64,000 nt of DNA from Pseudomonas sp. MN1F (GTDB lineage: Bacteria > Pseudomonadota > Gammaproteobacteria > Pseudomonadales > Pseudomonadaceae), in contig NZ_VZII01000058.1 of assembly GCF_009391885.1 (NCBI RefSeq), positions 62,001 through 126,000 on the forward strand, given 5' to 3'. Of this stretch, positions 10,366-19,087 are shown in pieces. Within the stretch, counting starts at the first letter, position 1. Each line of letters opens with the position of its first letter. The notes below the pieces were generated by a model. That model worked only from the letters and a program-made list of their open reading frames with translations, searched no databases and was not told the DNA's origin. A program made the position numbers and the translations under genes.

Positions 10366-10443
10366 AAGCTTCAAGCTACAAGCGACAAGAAAAAGCAGCC
10401 CTTGCTTGGCCTGCTTTTTCTTGAGGCTTGCAGCTTGAAGCTT
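10366..10443 (+). repeat. Long imperfect inverted repeat between fliG and fliH
   Basis: Arms of 33 nt (10366-10398 and 10411-10443) pair with only three mismatches around a 12-nt loop. The inner part reads AAAAAGCAG...CTGCTTTTTC, resembling an intrinsic terminator core, while the outer part (AAGCTTCAAGCT / AGCTTGAAGCTT) resembles the second common kind of Pseudomonas extragenic palindrome. It lies inside an operon, 6 nt after the fliG stop, so it may cause partial termination or act as an mRNA stability barrier. Confidence 0.85.
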
Positions 10444-10477
10444 GCAGCTAGTCCAGCTTTCAACTGTAGGCTTGCTG

Positions 10478-11242
10478 ATGCCCACCAAAGAATCCCATCC
10501 CAGCGACCTGATCCGTGCCCGCGACCTCGAGGGTGTCGATGTCTGGGCGCTGCCCAGCTTCGACCCGGAGCCTGAGCCAGAACCCGAGCCAGAGCCGCAA
10601 GTCATCGAGGAAGAAGTCGAGGAGGTGCCGCTGGAAGAAGTCCAGCCGCTGACCCTCGAAGAGCTCGAAGCGATCCGCCAGGAGGCCTACAACGAAGGCT
10701 TCGCCACCGGCGAGCGTGAGGGCTTCCACAGCACCCAGCTGAAGGTGCGCCAGGAGGCCGAAGAAGCGCTCGCTGTCAAGCTGGCCAGCCTGGAGCAGCT
10801 GATGGGGCATTTGCTGGAGCCGATCGCCGAGCAGGACACGCAGATCGAACGAAGCATGGTGCATCTGGTTGCGCACATGGCGCGCCAGGTTATCGGCCGT
10901 GAACTGCGCAGCGACTCCAGCCAGATCACCCAGGTGCTGCGCGAGGCGCTGAAGCTGCTGCCGATGGGCGCCGACAACATCCGCATCCACCTCAACCCGC
11001 AGGACTTCGAGCTGGCCAAGGCCCTGCGCGAACGCCATGAGGAGAGCTGGAAGCTGCTCGAAGACGAAGCCCTGCTGCCAGGCGGCTGCCGCATCGAGAC
11101 GCTGCACAGCCGCATCGACGCGACCATGGAAACCCGCATCGAGAAAGCCGTGGCGCAACTGTTCGACCAACTGCACGATCAGGCCCTGCACCCGGCGGCA
11201 GCGGACCTGTCGGTTGAACTGGACGCCCGCGATGCGCCTTGA
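10478..11242 (+). CDS. fliH: Flagellar assembly protein FliH
   Basis: Peripheral partner and regulator of the export ATPase FliI; FliH dimers tether FliI to the C ring. The 254-residue protein has a low-complexity acidic N-terminal part with a run of Pro-Glu repeats (about residues 28-40), a central helical region and a conserved C-terminal FliH domain. The ATG used gives the family start MPTKESHPSDLIRARDL; an upstream in-frame start would read into the preceding hairpin region. It overlaps fliI by 11 nt. Confidence 0.94.
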   Translation: MPTKESHPSDLIRARDLEGVDVWALPSFDPEPEPEPEPEPQVIEEEVEEVPLEEVQPLTLEELEAIRQEAYNEGFATGEREGFHSTQLKVRQEAEEALAVKLASLEQLMGHLLEPIAEQDTQIERSMVHLVAHMARQVIGRELRSDSSQITQVLREALKLLPMGADNIRIHLNPQDFELAKALRERHEESWKLLEDEALLPGGCRIETLHSRIDATMETRIEKAVAQLFDQLHDQALHPAAADLSVELDARDAP

Positions 11243-12590
11243 CCGCACCAGCTTCGGCAAGCGCCTGGGCGGCTACGCCCAGGCGATCGAGCTGCCGGTG
11301 CAGCCGGTGGTCGAAGGCCGCCTGTTGCGCATGGTCGGCCTCACCCTTGAAGCCGAAGGTTTGCGCGCCGCAGTAGGCGGGCGTTGCCTGGTGATCAACG
11401 ACGACAGCTACCACCCGGTGCAGGTCGAGGCCGAGGTGATGGGCTTTGCCGGCAACAAGGTCTTCCTGATGCCGGTGGGCAGCATTGCCGGCATCGCGCC
11501 GGGTGCGCGCGTGGTGCCGCTGGATGACAGTGGCCGCCTGCCCATGGGCATGAGCATGCTTGGCCGGGTGCTCGATGGTGCCGGGCGCGCCCTCGACGGC
11601 AAGGGCGGCATGCGTGCCGAAGACTGGGTGCCGATGGATGGCCCGGTCATCAACCCGCTCAACCGTGACCCGATCAGCAAGCCGCTGGACGTGGGCATTC
11701 GCAGCATCAACGGCCTGCTCACCGTCGGCCGCGGCCAGCGCCTGGGCCTGTTCGCCGGTACCGGTGTGGGTAAATCGGTGTTGCTGGGCATGATGACCCG
11801 CTTTACCGAAGCGGACATCATCGTGGTCGGCCTGATTGGTGAGCGGGGCCGCGAAGTCAAGGAATTCATCGAGCACATCCTCGGCGAAGAGGGGCTCAAG
11901 CGCTCGGTGGTGGTGGCATCGCCCGCTGACGATGCGCCACTGATGCGCTTGCGCGCCGCCATGTATTGCACGCGCATTGCCGAGTACTTCCGCGACAAGG
12001 GCAAGAACGTCCTGCTGCTGATGGACTCGCTGACCCGTTTCGCCCAGGCCCAGCGCGAAATTGCCCTGGCCATCGGCGAGCCGCCGGCCACGCGCGGCTA
12101 CCCGCCTTCGGTGTTCGCCAAGCTGCCCAAGCTGGTGGAGCGCGCCGGTAACGGCGAGCCTGGCGGTGGCTCGATCACCGCGTTCTACACCGTGCTGTCC
12201 GAGGGCGACGACCAGCAGGACCCGATCGCCGACTCGGCGCGGGGCGTGCTTGACGGTCACTTCGTGCTGTCGCGGCGCCTGGCCGAGGAAGGCCATTATC
12301 CGGCCATCGACATCGAGGCCTCGATCAGCCGGGTCATGCCGCAGGTGGTGGATGCCGATCATCTGCGTCAGGCGCAGAAATTCAAGCAACTGTGGTCGCG
12401 CCTGTCGCAGAGCCGTGACCTGATCAGCGTTGGCGCCTATGTCGCCGGCGGCGATCCGGAAACCGACCTGGCCATTGCCTTGCAGCCGAGGCTGGTGGAC
12501 TTCCTGCGCCAGGGCCTGGACGAGAATGTCGGCATGGGCCAGAGCCGCGACGAGCTGGGGGCGATCTTCACGCCTCCGGCCAAGGGCTGA
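11232..12590 (+). CDS. fliI: Flagellum-specific export ATPase FliI
   Basis: Hexameric ATPase of the flagellar type III export apparatus, homologous to F1 beta. The 452 residues contain the P loop AGTGVGKS at 175-182, Walker B in VLLLMDSLTRFAQAQREI, the catalytic Glu in GLIGERGREVKEF and the C-terminal substrate-binding domain. I set the start at the ATG overlapping the end of fliH, which yields MRLDRTSFGKRLGGY as in other Pseudomonas FliI; the longer reading frame upstream is merely the shadow of fliH. Confidence 0.97.
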   Translation: MRLDRTSFGKRLGGYAQAIELPVQPVVEGRLLRMVGLTLEAEGLRAAVGGRCLVINDDSYHPVQVEAEVMGFAGNKVFLMPVGSIAGIAPGARVVPLDDSGRLPMGMSMLGRVLDGAGRALDGKGGMRAEDWVPMDGPVINPLNRDPISKPLDVGIRSINGLLTVGRGQRLGLFAGTGVGKSVLLGMMTRFTEADIIVVGLIGERGREVKEFIEHILGEEGLKRSVVVASPADDAPLMRLRAAMYCTRIAEYFRDKGKNVLLLMDSLTRFAQAQREIALAIGEPPATRGYPPSVFAKLPKLVERAGNGEPGGGSITAFYTVLSEGDDQQDPIADSARGVLDGHFVLSRRLAEEGHYPAIDIEASISRVMPQVVDADHLRQAQKFKQLWSRLSQSRDLISVGAYVAGGDPETDLAIALQPRLVDFLRQGLDENVGMGQSRDELGAIFTPPAKG

Positions 12591-12596
12591 TATGCC

Positions 12597-13049
12597 ATGA
12601 GCCAGCCCGGACGCGCCGCGCGCCTGGCCCCTGTGGTCAACATGGCCGAAGAGGCTGAGCGCAAGGCCGCGCAGCGTGTGGGGCACTTCCAGCAGCAGGT
12701 GGTTCAGGCCCAGGCCAAGCTGGCCGAGCTGGAATCGTTCCGCGAAGGGTACCAGGCGCAGTGGATCAATCGCGGCGGGCAGGGCGTGAATGGCAGCTGG
12801 CTGCTCAACTACCAGCGCTTCCTGGCCCAGCTGGAAACGGCCATGACCCAGCAGCGGCAAAGCCTGCTCTGGCATGAAAACAACCTGAAAAATGCCCGTG
12901 GTACCTGGCAGCAGGCCTATGCTCGGGTGGAAGGGCTGCGCAAGCTGGTGCAGCGCTACATGGACGAGGCGCGGCGGGCCGAAGACAAGCGCGAGCAGCG
13001 GTTGCTGGACGAATTGTCGCAGCGCTTGCCGCGGCAGGGGCATTTGTAG
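12597..13049 (+). CDS. fliJ: Flagellar export protein FliJ
   Basis: Small coiled-coil protein of the export ATPase complex, comparable to the gamma stalk of F1; it links FliI to FlhA and recycles chaperones. The 150-residue product is strongly helical and rich in Gln, Glu, Arg and Ala with a heptad pattern from about residue 20 to 145, the usual length and composition for FliJ. It starts 6 nt after fliI. It ends the fliEFGHIJ group; an 81-nt gap without a recognisable promoter separates it from hsbA. Confidence 0.93.
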   Translation: MSQPGRAARLAPVVNMAEEAERKAAQRVGHFQQQVVQAQAKLAELESFREGYQAQWINRGGQGVNGSWLLNYQRFLAQLETAMTQQRQSLLWHENNLKNARGTWQQAYARVEGLRKLVQRYMDEARRAEDKREQRLLDELSQRLPRQGHL

Positions 13050-13130
13050 CCAGTGCTGGCCTTGATAGTCCTGCCACGGGCTGCTAAACCTTGAAGAGTT
13101 GCATTCGCCATCATCGAAGGAATCGCTAGC

Positions 13131-13436
13131 ATGGCAGTCGAGACTGATTTTTCGCAGGACGGGAAAAAGCTCACGATCAAGGTCAAGGGGCGCTTCGATT
13201 TCGGCAAGCATCAGGAATTCCGTGATGCCTACGAACGCCAGCCTGACAGGCCCGACTCGGTGGTGGTCGACTTGAAGGAAGCCACCTATCTGGACAGCTC
13301 TGCGCTGGGCATGCTGCTGTTGCTGCGTGACCATGCCGGCGGTGACGACTCGGACGTGCGTGTGGTACATGCCAGCTCCGACGTGCGCAAGATCCTGGCC
13401 ATTTCCAATTTCGAAAAACTGTTCGACATCAGTTGA
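13131..13436 (+). CDS. hsbA: STAS-domain anti-sigma factor antagonist HsbA
   Basis: Single STAS-domain protein of 101 residues. In P. aeruginosa HsbA is phosphorylated and dephosphorylated by HsbR; depending on its state it binds the anti-sigma factor FlgM, which frees FliA, or the diguanylate cyclase HsbD, so it links swimming and biofilm choice. The phosphorylation signature is YLDSSALGM, with Ser56 and Ser57 as candidates. Next to a response regulator with SpoIIE-like domain and an Hpt protein it forms the full HptB output module. The gene overlaps the earliest possible start of the next gene by a few bases. Confidence 0.9.
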   Translation: MAVETDFSQDGKKLTIKVKGRFDFGKHQEFRDAYERQPDRPDSVVVDLKEATYLDSSALGMLLLLRDHAGGDDSDVRVVHASSDVRKILAISNFEKLFDIS

Positions 13437-13444
13437 GTGCCCCG

Positions 13445-15136
13445 ATGCCGGCCGAACAGGCATTGACCGTACTGGTGGCCGAGGACAGTGCAGTCGACCG
13501 CATGCTGCTGGCGCAGATCGTCCGCCGCCAGGGCCATCATGTGTACACCGCAGAAAATGGCGAGCAGGCCGTGGCGCTGTTCGCCGAGAAGCGTCCGCAG
13601 CTGGTGTTGCTCGATGCCTTGATGCCGGTGATGGATGGATTCGAGGCGGCGCGGCAGATCAAGATACTGGCTGGCGAGGCGCTGGTGCCGATCATCTTCC
13701 TGACCTCGCTGAACGAGGAGGATGCCCTGGTGCGTTGCCTGGAGGCCGGGGGTGACGACTTCATGGCCAAGCCCTACAGTGCGGTGATCCTCGCTGCCAA
13801 GATCCGCGCCATGGACCGCCTGCGCCGCTTGCAGGCGACCGTGCTCGAGCAGCGGGACCAGATCACCCGTCACCATCACCACTTGCTCAACGAGCAACGA
13901 GTGGCCAAGGCGGTGTTCGACAAGGTCGCGCATTCCGGTTGCATCACGGCGCCGAACATCCGTTACTTGCAGTCACCCTATGCGCTGTTCAATGGCGACC
14001 TGCTGCTGGCAGCCTTCACGCCGTCCGGCGATATGCATGTGCTGCTGGGCGATTTCACCGGCCATGGCTTGCCAGCCGCAGTCGGCGCGATGCCGCTGGC
14101 GGAAGTGTTCTATGGCATGACCGCGAAGGGCTACGGCCTGGCACAGATGCTCCGCGAGATGAACGCCAAGCTCAAACGCATCCTGCCGGTGGACATGTTC
14201 TGCTGCGCGCTGCTGCTCAACCTGAGTGTGCAGCGCGGCGCGGTGGAAGTGTGGAATGGTGGCATGCCGGACGGCTACCGGCTGTCGGCCGACGGCGACG
14301 TGCTTGACTGCCTGGGTTCGCGTCACCTGCCGCTGGGGATCCTGGCGCCGGAGCGCTTCGATGACAGCACCGAAGTGTTGCCGCTGGCGGCGGGGGAGCG
14401 CCTGTTGCTGCTGTCCGATGGCGTGGTCGATACCGCGGACGAGCAGGAGCGCCTGTTCGGTGTCGAGCGCTTGCGCGAGGTGCTGGCCGCCAATCGTGAC
14501 CCGGTGCAGCTGTTCGATGAGGTGATGCAGGCCCTGGCGCGTTTTGGCGGGCGACCTCGGGATGACATCAGTCTGTGCGACATTCGCATGTTCAGTGGCG
14601 AAGAGCGGGTGCCTGCGCCGACGCTGTATTCCGACAGTGGGCGCTCCAGCCCGCTGGACTGGGCGCTGGGGTTCGAATTGCGTGGCGAAAGCCTCAAGCG
14701 ATTCAACCCGGTGCCTTATCTGGTGCAGTTGTTGCAGGAAATCCATGGTCTGCGGCCGCGCACTGGCGCCTTGCACAGCGTGCTCAGTGAGCTGTATTCC
14801 AATGCCCTGGAGCATGGTGTGCTGGGCCTTGATTCACAGCTCAAACGTGATGTGCAGGGTTTTGCCGACTACTATCAGGAACGGGCCCGGCGCCTGGTGA
14901 CGTTGGTCGAAGGCTTCGTGCGCATCGACCTGAAGGTGGAACCCTTGGCGGCGGGCGGGCGTCTTACCATCGAGGTCCGCGACAGTGGCGCAGGGTTCGA
15001 TGTGCAGCGTGTGTTGTCGCGTCCGTCCGTGGAGCAGGCGTTGAGCGGGCGCGGGTTGCACCTGGTGCAGCGGCTTGGCAGCCAGGCCCAGTGGTGCGAA
15101 GGCGGCCGCTGCGCGCGGGTGCTGTTCGATTGGTGA
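13445..15136 (+). CDS. hsbR: Response regulator with PP2C phosphatase and kinase domains, HsbR
   Basis: Three-domain regulator: receiver domain (about residues 5-125; phospho-acceptor Asp in LVLLDALMPVMDG, Lys in MAKPYS), SpoIIE/PP2C-type phosphatase (about 175-385, with GDFTGHGLPA and LSDGVVDT metal-binding motifs) and a C-terminal HATPase-like kinase domain (HSVLSELYSNALEHG; EVRDSGAGFD; GRGLHLV). In P. aeruginosa phosphotransfer from HptB switches HsbR from kinase to phosphatase on HsbA. I prefer the ATG here over an in-frame TTG 12 nt upstream that touches the hsbA stop; neither has a strong ribosome site, so the start is uncertain by four residues. Confidence 0.9.
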   Translation: MPAEQALTVLVAEDSAVDRMLLAQIVRRQGHHVYTAENGEQAVALFAEKRPQLVLLDALMPVMDGFEAARQIKILAGEALVPIIFLTSLNEEDALVRCLEAGGDDFMAKPYSAVILAAKIRAMDRLRRLQATVLEQRDQITRHHHHLLNEQRVAKAVFDKVAHSGCITAPNIRYLQSPYALFNGDLLLAAFTPSGDMHVLLGDFTGHGLPAAVGAMPLAEVFYGMTAKGYGLAQMLREMNAKLKRILPVDMFCCALLLNLSVQRGAVEVWNGGMPDGYRLSADGDVLDCLGSRHLPLGILAPERFDDSTEVLPLAAGERLLLLSDGVVDTADEQERLFGVERLREVLAANRDPVQLFDEVMQALARFGGRPRDDISLCDIRMFSGEERVPAPTLYSDSGRSSPLDWALGFELRGESLKRFNPVPYLVQLLQEIHGLRPRTGALHSVLSELYSNALEHGVLGLDSQLKRDVQGFADYYQERARRLVTLVEGFVRIDLKVEPLAAGGRLTIEVRDSGAGFDVQRVLSRPSVEQALSGRGLHLVQRLGSQAQWCEGGRCARVLFDW

Positions 15137-15196
15137 TGTGTCTGGAGGGCCGCAGGGCGGCTCAGGCATAATCCGGCTTGATCAAGGAGTGAGCAA

Positions 15197-15544
15197 GTGA
15201 CTGACATGCATATTGACCACAAGGTACTCAGCGACTTGCAGGAGGTCATGGAAGATGGCTACCTGCAACTGCTGGAAACCTTTCTGGAAGACTCCGAGCG
15301 GCGCCTGAGCCAGCTGCATGAGGCCAAGAGCGCCGATGAGCTCGGCATGGCCGCGCACAGCTTCAAGGGCAGCAGCAGCAACATGGGTGCTGTCGGCCTT
15401 GCGCAGTTGTGCCAGCAGCTGGAAGAGCGGGTGAGGGTGCGACCGCTGTATGGCATTGAAGACCTGATCAACCGCATCGACCAGGAATATCTGGAAGTGC
15501 AGTGCTTCTATCGTGGCGAGCATGAGCGCGTTTCGGCGAGCTGA
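15197..15544 (+). CDS. hptB: Histidine phosphotransfer protein HptB
   Basis: Free Hpt-domain protein of 115 residues that relays phosphate from hybrid kinases to the receiver of HsbR, controlling the HsbA switch between motility and biofilm. The phospho-acceptor is His54 in the motif AAHSFKGSSSNMGA. A GGAG ribosome site stands at a suitable distance from the GTG start; an in-frame ATG nine bases later is possible. In P. aeruginosa hptB-hsbR-hsbA lie by flgM; here they are within the flagellar assembly genes, directly ahead of fliK. Confidence 0.92.
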   Translation: MTDMHIDHKVLSDLQEVMEDGYLQLLETFLEDSERRLSQLHEAKSADELGMAAHSFKGSSSNMGAVGLAQLCQQLEERVRVRPLYGIEDLINRIDQEYLEVQCFYRGEHERVSAS

Positions 15545-15552
15545 TGGCAAGT

Positions 15553-15568
15553 TGGCGCAACTTTTGCA
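15553..15568 (+). promoter_or_regulatory. Sigma-54 promoter for fliK
   Basis: TTGGCGCAACTTTTGC has GG at 15554-15555 and GC at 15566-15567 with 10-nt spacing and good -12 context (TTTTGCA). It sits 48 nt before the fliK ATG and only 9 nt after the hptB stop, so fliK has its own RpoN-dependent start. Confidence 0.85.
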
Positions 15569-15615
15569 GCTCTCTGGCCAGATGATATTCCAGTTTCTGG
15601 CGCGGAGACCGCTCA

Positions 15616-16929
15616 ATGCCTGTCGCACCCAACCCTTTGTTGCAAGCCAACACCCTGAGCAAGCCGTCGAGCGCGGGTTCCTCGCGGGTGGACAAGCCAC
15701 TGCAGCCGGCGGGTGGGCAGGGCGGCGGCTTCGATCAGGTCATGGCCGGGCAGGGGCGGGACAAGGCGCCCGTGCGCAACGACAAGGTGGCTCAGCCCGA
15801 CCCGAAGGACAAACCCGAGGTAGCCCAGGGCGGCAAGAAGCAGGCTGCCGATAAACCGGCGGTTGCCGATGACGGCAACAAATTGCCAGCAGACGATACG
15901 GCGTCGGCCACTGCCGATACGGCGCCGCCCAGTGACTCGGGGTCGCTCGACGCCAGCCTGGTGGCGGGCCAGGTGACCGACGCGCAGCCTGGCGCGCAAT
16001 TGCTGCAGGCCCAGGCCGAAGCGGTGGCGCCGGTGTTGCAAGCGGCTATCCAGCAGCCGCCGGTGGCAGCGGTTGCCGCGCCATTGCCGGGGCAGTCCGA
16101 GACTGACGCCGAGGCCTTCGATCCGGATGCCGATCCCTTGGCCAACCTGCCAACGTTGCGTCTGGCCCTGGAGCAGAGCGCCCAGGCCAAAGGCACGACG
16201 TCGGCGCATGCAGTGGAACCTGGCAAAGCCCAAGCCGATGATGGGCAGGCGGCCGTCAATCCGTTGGCGACCCTGGTCGACAGGGTCGAGGGCGAGGCAG
16301 GCAAGTCCGAGACCGGCGACAAGGCTTTCGGTGCCTTGCTCGAAGACGGGCTCAAGGACACCAAGAGCGCCAGCAGCGATACCCGTGTCGACGATTTCGC
16401 CAACCGCCTGGCCAGCCTGACCCAGGCCGTTACCGCCAAGACCGCCAATGCGTTGCCGGTCAGTGCCAATCCCTTGCATCAGCCATTGCAGATGAATCAG
16501 GGCGCCTGGGCCGAAGGCTTGGTCAACCGGGTCATGTACCTGTCCAGTCAGAACCTGAAGTCGGCGGATATCCAGTTGGAGCCGGCTGAGCTTGGGCGCC
16601 TTGATATCCGTGTCAATGTGGCGACCGACCAGTCCACCCAGATCACCTTCGTCAGTGGCCATGCTGGCGTGCGTGATGCGCTGGATAGCCAGGTGTATCG
16701 CCTGCGCGAGCTGTTCGCCCAGCAGGGGTTGGCACAGCCGGACGTGAATGTCGCCGACCAGTCGCGTCAGCAACAGCAGCAGGCGCAGCAGGAGGCCTCG
16801 CAGCTGTCCGGGGTAGCCGCGCGCCGGGCTCAAGGTGGTGAGGGCGAGCAGGGCGGGTCGGGCGACGTCTCCCGGGCTGTCGAGCAGCAGGTGGTTGTTG
16901 GCGACAGTGCCGTCGATTATTACGCCTGA
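15616..16929 (+). CDS. fliK: Flagellar hook-length control protein FliK
   Basis: Secreted molecular ruler that ends hook growth and switches export specificity by acting on the FlhB C-terminal domain. The 437-residue protein has a long low-complexity Ala/Asp/Gln-rich N-terminal and middle region, as usual, and the conserved Flg_hook domain at about residues 313-375 (LKSADIQLEPAELGRLDIRV), then a Gln-rich tail. Base composition and codon use are like its neighbours. A second FliK-like gene lies at 39881-41440 on the other strand. Confidence 0.94.
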   Translation: MPVAPNPLLQANTLSKPSSAGSSRVDKPLQPAGGQGGGFDQVMAGQGRDKAPVRNDKVAQPDPKDKPEVAQGGKKQAADKPAVADDGNKLPADDTASATADTAPPSDSGSLDASLVAGQVTDAQPGAQLLQAQAEAVAPVLQAAIQQPPVAAVAAPLPGQSETDAEAFDPDADPLANLPTLRLALEQSAQAKGTTSAHAVEPGKAQADDGQAAVNPLATLVDRVEGEAGKSETGDKAFGALLEDGLKDTKSASSDTRVDDFANRLASLTQAVTAKTANALPVSANPLHQPLQMNQGAWAEGLVNRVMYLSSQNLKSADIQLEPAELGRLDIRVNVATDQSTQITFVSGHAGVRDALDSQVYRLRELFAQQGLAQPDVNVADQSRQQQQQAQQEASQLSGVAARRAQGGEGEQGGSGDVSRAVEQQVVVGDSAVDYYA

Positions 16930-17021
16930 TGGGCCTGCCATGGGATTTTCAGCGCCTGTGAGGTCGAGCGCCGCGCGGGCGGCGCGCTATCTCACGGGCG
17001 GCACACCTCTCAAGCCAAACA

Positions 17022-17037
17022 TGGCATAACACTTGCT
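17022..17037 (+). promoter_or_regulatory. Sigma-54 promoter for fliL operon
   Basis: TGGCATAACACTTGCT carries GG at 17023-17024 and GC at 17035-17036 with exact spacing and near-consensus surroundings. It lies 51 nt upstream of the fliL ATG and should drive fliLMNOPQR-flhB. Confidence 0.88.
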
Positions 17038-17087
17038 CAAGCCACGTCATCCTCCTTTGAAACCCCGATGGACGACGGATTATTGGC

Positions 17088-17585
17088 ATGGCGAAGAGCG
17101 ACGCAGTGAAAGACCCCGCCGCAAAAGGCAAACTCAAGCTGATCCTGCTGCTGGTGCTGGCCCTGTTGCTGGCAGTCGGCCTGTCGGTGGGTGCCACCTG
17201 GTTCATCATGCACAAAAGTGAATCGGCACCCGCCCCCGAAGCGGCCGCAACCAACGTCAAGGCCCCAGCCATCTACGTGCCGCTGGCGCCCGCTTTCGTG
17301 GTCAACTTCAACCAGAACGGCCGCCAGCGCTACATGCAACTGAGCATCACCCTGCAAGGCCGCAGTCAGGCCGACCTGGACGCACTCTCGGTGCACATGC
17401 CGGTGATCCGCAACAACCTGGTGATGATGTTCTCCGGGCAGGGCTTCGACACCCTGACGGCCAGCTCGGTGGGCCAGGAAATGCTGCGTCAGAAAGCCAC
17501 CGCGGTGGTTCAGGAAGTGGCGCAGAAGGAAGTCGGCAGGCCGGTGGTCGACCAGCTGCTGTTCACCAATTTCGTATTGCAGTAG
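17088..17585 (+). CDS. fliL: Flagellar basal body-associated protein FliL
   Basis: Inner-membrane protein at the basal body that supports stator function and swarming. The 165 residues comprise a short Lys-rich cytoplasmic N-terminus, one membrane helix at about residues 17-38 and a periplasmic SPFH-like domain (YVPLAPAFVVNF onwards, ending QLLFTNFVLQ as in the family). It is the first gene of a tight operon, 9 nt before fliM, behind a sigma-54 promoter. Confidence 0.95.
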   Translation: MAKSDAVKDPAAKGKLKLILLLVLALLLAVGLSVGATWFIMHKSESAPAPEAAATNVKAPAIYVPLAPAFVVNFNQNGRQRYMQLSITLQGRSQADLDALSVHMPVIRNNLVMMFSGQGFDTLTASSVGQEMLRQKATAVVQEVAQKEVGRPVVDQLLFTNFVLQ

Positions 17586-17594
17586 GAGTCCGCA

Positions 17595-18563
17595 ATGGCC
17601 GTACAGGACCTGCTGTCCCAGGATGAGATCGATGCCCTGTTGCATGGCGTCGACGATGGGCTGGTACAGACCGAGAGCGTTGCCGAGCCCGGCAGCATCA
17701 AAAGCTACGACCTGACCAGCCAGGATCGGATCGTGCGGGGTCGCATGCCGACCCTGGAAATGATCAACGAGCGTTTCGCCCGCTACACCCGCATCAGCAT
17801 GTTCAACCTGCTGCGCCGCTCTGCGGACGTGGCGGTAGGTGGCGTGCAGGTGATGAAGTTCGGCGAGTACGTGCATTCGCTGTACGTACCGACCAGCCTC
17901 AACCTGGTCAAGATCAAGCCCCTGCGTGGCACTGCGCTGTTCATTCTCGATGCCAAGCTGGTGTTCAAGCTGGTGGACAACTTCTTTGGCGGTGACGGTC
18001 GTCACGCCAAGATCGAGGGCCGCGAATTCACCCCCACCGAGCTGCGCGTGGTGCGCATGGTGCTGGACCAGTGCTTCGTCGACCTCAAGGAAGCCTGGCA
18101 GGCGATCATGCCGGTCAACTTCGAGTACATGAACTCCGAGGTCAACCCGGCCATGGCCAACATCGTCGGCCCGAGCGAGGCGGTGGTGGTCTCCACCTTC
18201 CATATCGAACTGGACGGCGGTGGCGGCGACCTGCATGTGACCATGCCGTACTCGATGATCGAGCCGGTGCGGGAAATGCTCGATGCCGGCTTCCAGTCCG
18301 ACCTCGACGACCAGGATGAGCGCTGGGTCAAGGCCCTGCGCGAGGACGTGCTGGACGTCTCCGTGCCGGTGACCGCCACCGTTGCCCGTCGCCAGCTGAA
18401 GCTGCGCGACATCCTGCACATGCAGGCCGGCGACGTGATCCCGGTGGAGCTGCCCGAGCACCTGGTACTGCGCGCCAATGGCGTGCCGTCGTTCAAGGCG
18501 CGCCTGGGCTCGCACAAGGGCAACCTGGCCCTGCAGATCATCGACCCGATCGAACGCCGCTGA
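17595..18563 (+). CDS. fliM: Flagellar motor switch protein FliM
   Basis: C-ring protein that binds phosphorylated CheY and changes rotation direction. The 322 residues start with the CheY-binding peptide LLSQDEIDALLHG (residues 6-18), followed by the CheC-like middle domain that contacts FliG and the C-terminal SpoA domain that pairs with FliN. AGGAG precedes the ATG. Intact and of usual length. Confidence 0.98.
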   Translation: MAVQDLLSQDEIDALLHGVDDGLVQTESVAEPGSIKSYDLTSQDRIVRGRMPTLEMINERFARYTRISMFNLLRRSADVAVGGVQVMKFGEYVHSLYVPTSLNLVKIKPLRGTALFILDAKLVFKLVDNFFGGDGRHAKIEGREFTPTELRVVRMVLDQCFVDLKEAWQAIMPVNFEYMNSEVNPAMANIVGPSEAVVVSTFHIELDGGGGDLHVTMPYSMIEPVREMLDAGFQSDLDDQDERWVKALREDVLDVSVPVTATVARRQLKLRDILHMQAGDVIPVELPEHLVLRANGVPSFKARLGSHKGNLALQIIDPIERR

Positions 18564-18610
18564 ACGCGTGCCGGTCGCTCTTTACGAATTGAATGCCTGT
18601 CGAGGACATC

Positions 18611-19075
18611 ATGGCTAACGAAAACGAGATCACTTCCGCTGAAGACCAGGCCTTGGCCGATGAGTGGGCTGCGGCCCTGGAAGAAACCGGTGATGCCGGC
18701 CAGTCCGATATCGACGCACTGCTTGCCGGTGATAGCGGCAAGCCCGGTGCCGGTCGCCTGCCGATGGAAGAGTTCGCCAGCTCCCCGCGGCCGAACGAGA
18801 TCGTCAGCCTTGAAGGCCCGAACCTGGATGTGATCCTGGACATTCCGGTGAGTATTTCCATGGAAGTGGGCAGTACCGAAATCAACATCCGCAACCTGCT
18901 GCAGCTCAACCAGGGCTCGGTGATCGAACTCGACCGCCTGGCCGGTGAACCGCTCGATGTGCTGGTCAACGGCACGCTGATCGCCCATGGCGAAGTGGTG
19001 GTGGTCAACGAGAAGTTCGGCATCCGCCTGACCGACGTGATCAGCCCCAGCGAACGTATCAAGAAGCTGCGCTGA
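18611..19075 (+). CDS. fliN: Flagellar motor switch protein FliN
   Basis: C-ring component forming a spiral with FliM and a docking place for FliH-FliI. The product has 154 residues: an acidic N-terminal extension of about 60 residues, as in other Pseudomonas, and a C-terminal SpoA domain (LDVILDIPVSISMEVG to RLTDVISPSERIKKLR). I chose the ATG with CGAGGA at proper distance; an in-frame ATG 18 nt upstream lacks a ribosome site. It is followed closely by fliO. Confidence 0.96.
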   Translation: MANENEITSAEDQALADEWAAALEETGDAGQSDIDALLAGDSGKPGAGRLPMEEFASSPRPNEIVSLEGPNLDVILDIPVSISMEVGSTEINIRNLLQLNQGSVIELDRLAGEPLDVLVNGTLIAHGEVVVVNEKFGIRLTDVISPSERIKKLR

Positions 19076-19087
19076 GTGAAGGGTTTG

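Noticed and set aside
10560..10600. Pro-Glu codon repeat in fliH as a tandem DNA repeat element
   Set aside because: It is in frame and part of the low-complexity acidic N-terminus of FliH; no sign of a mobile or regulatory repeat.
10992..13463. 823-codon minus-strand frame opposite fliH-hsbA
   Set aside because: Spans several proven + strand genes; repetitive His/Gln/Ala content typical of antisense translation.
16969..16988. GC hairpin between fliK and fliL
   Set aside because: No T tract follows and arms are simple CG repeats; not a convincing terminator.
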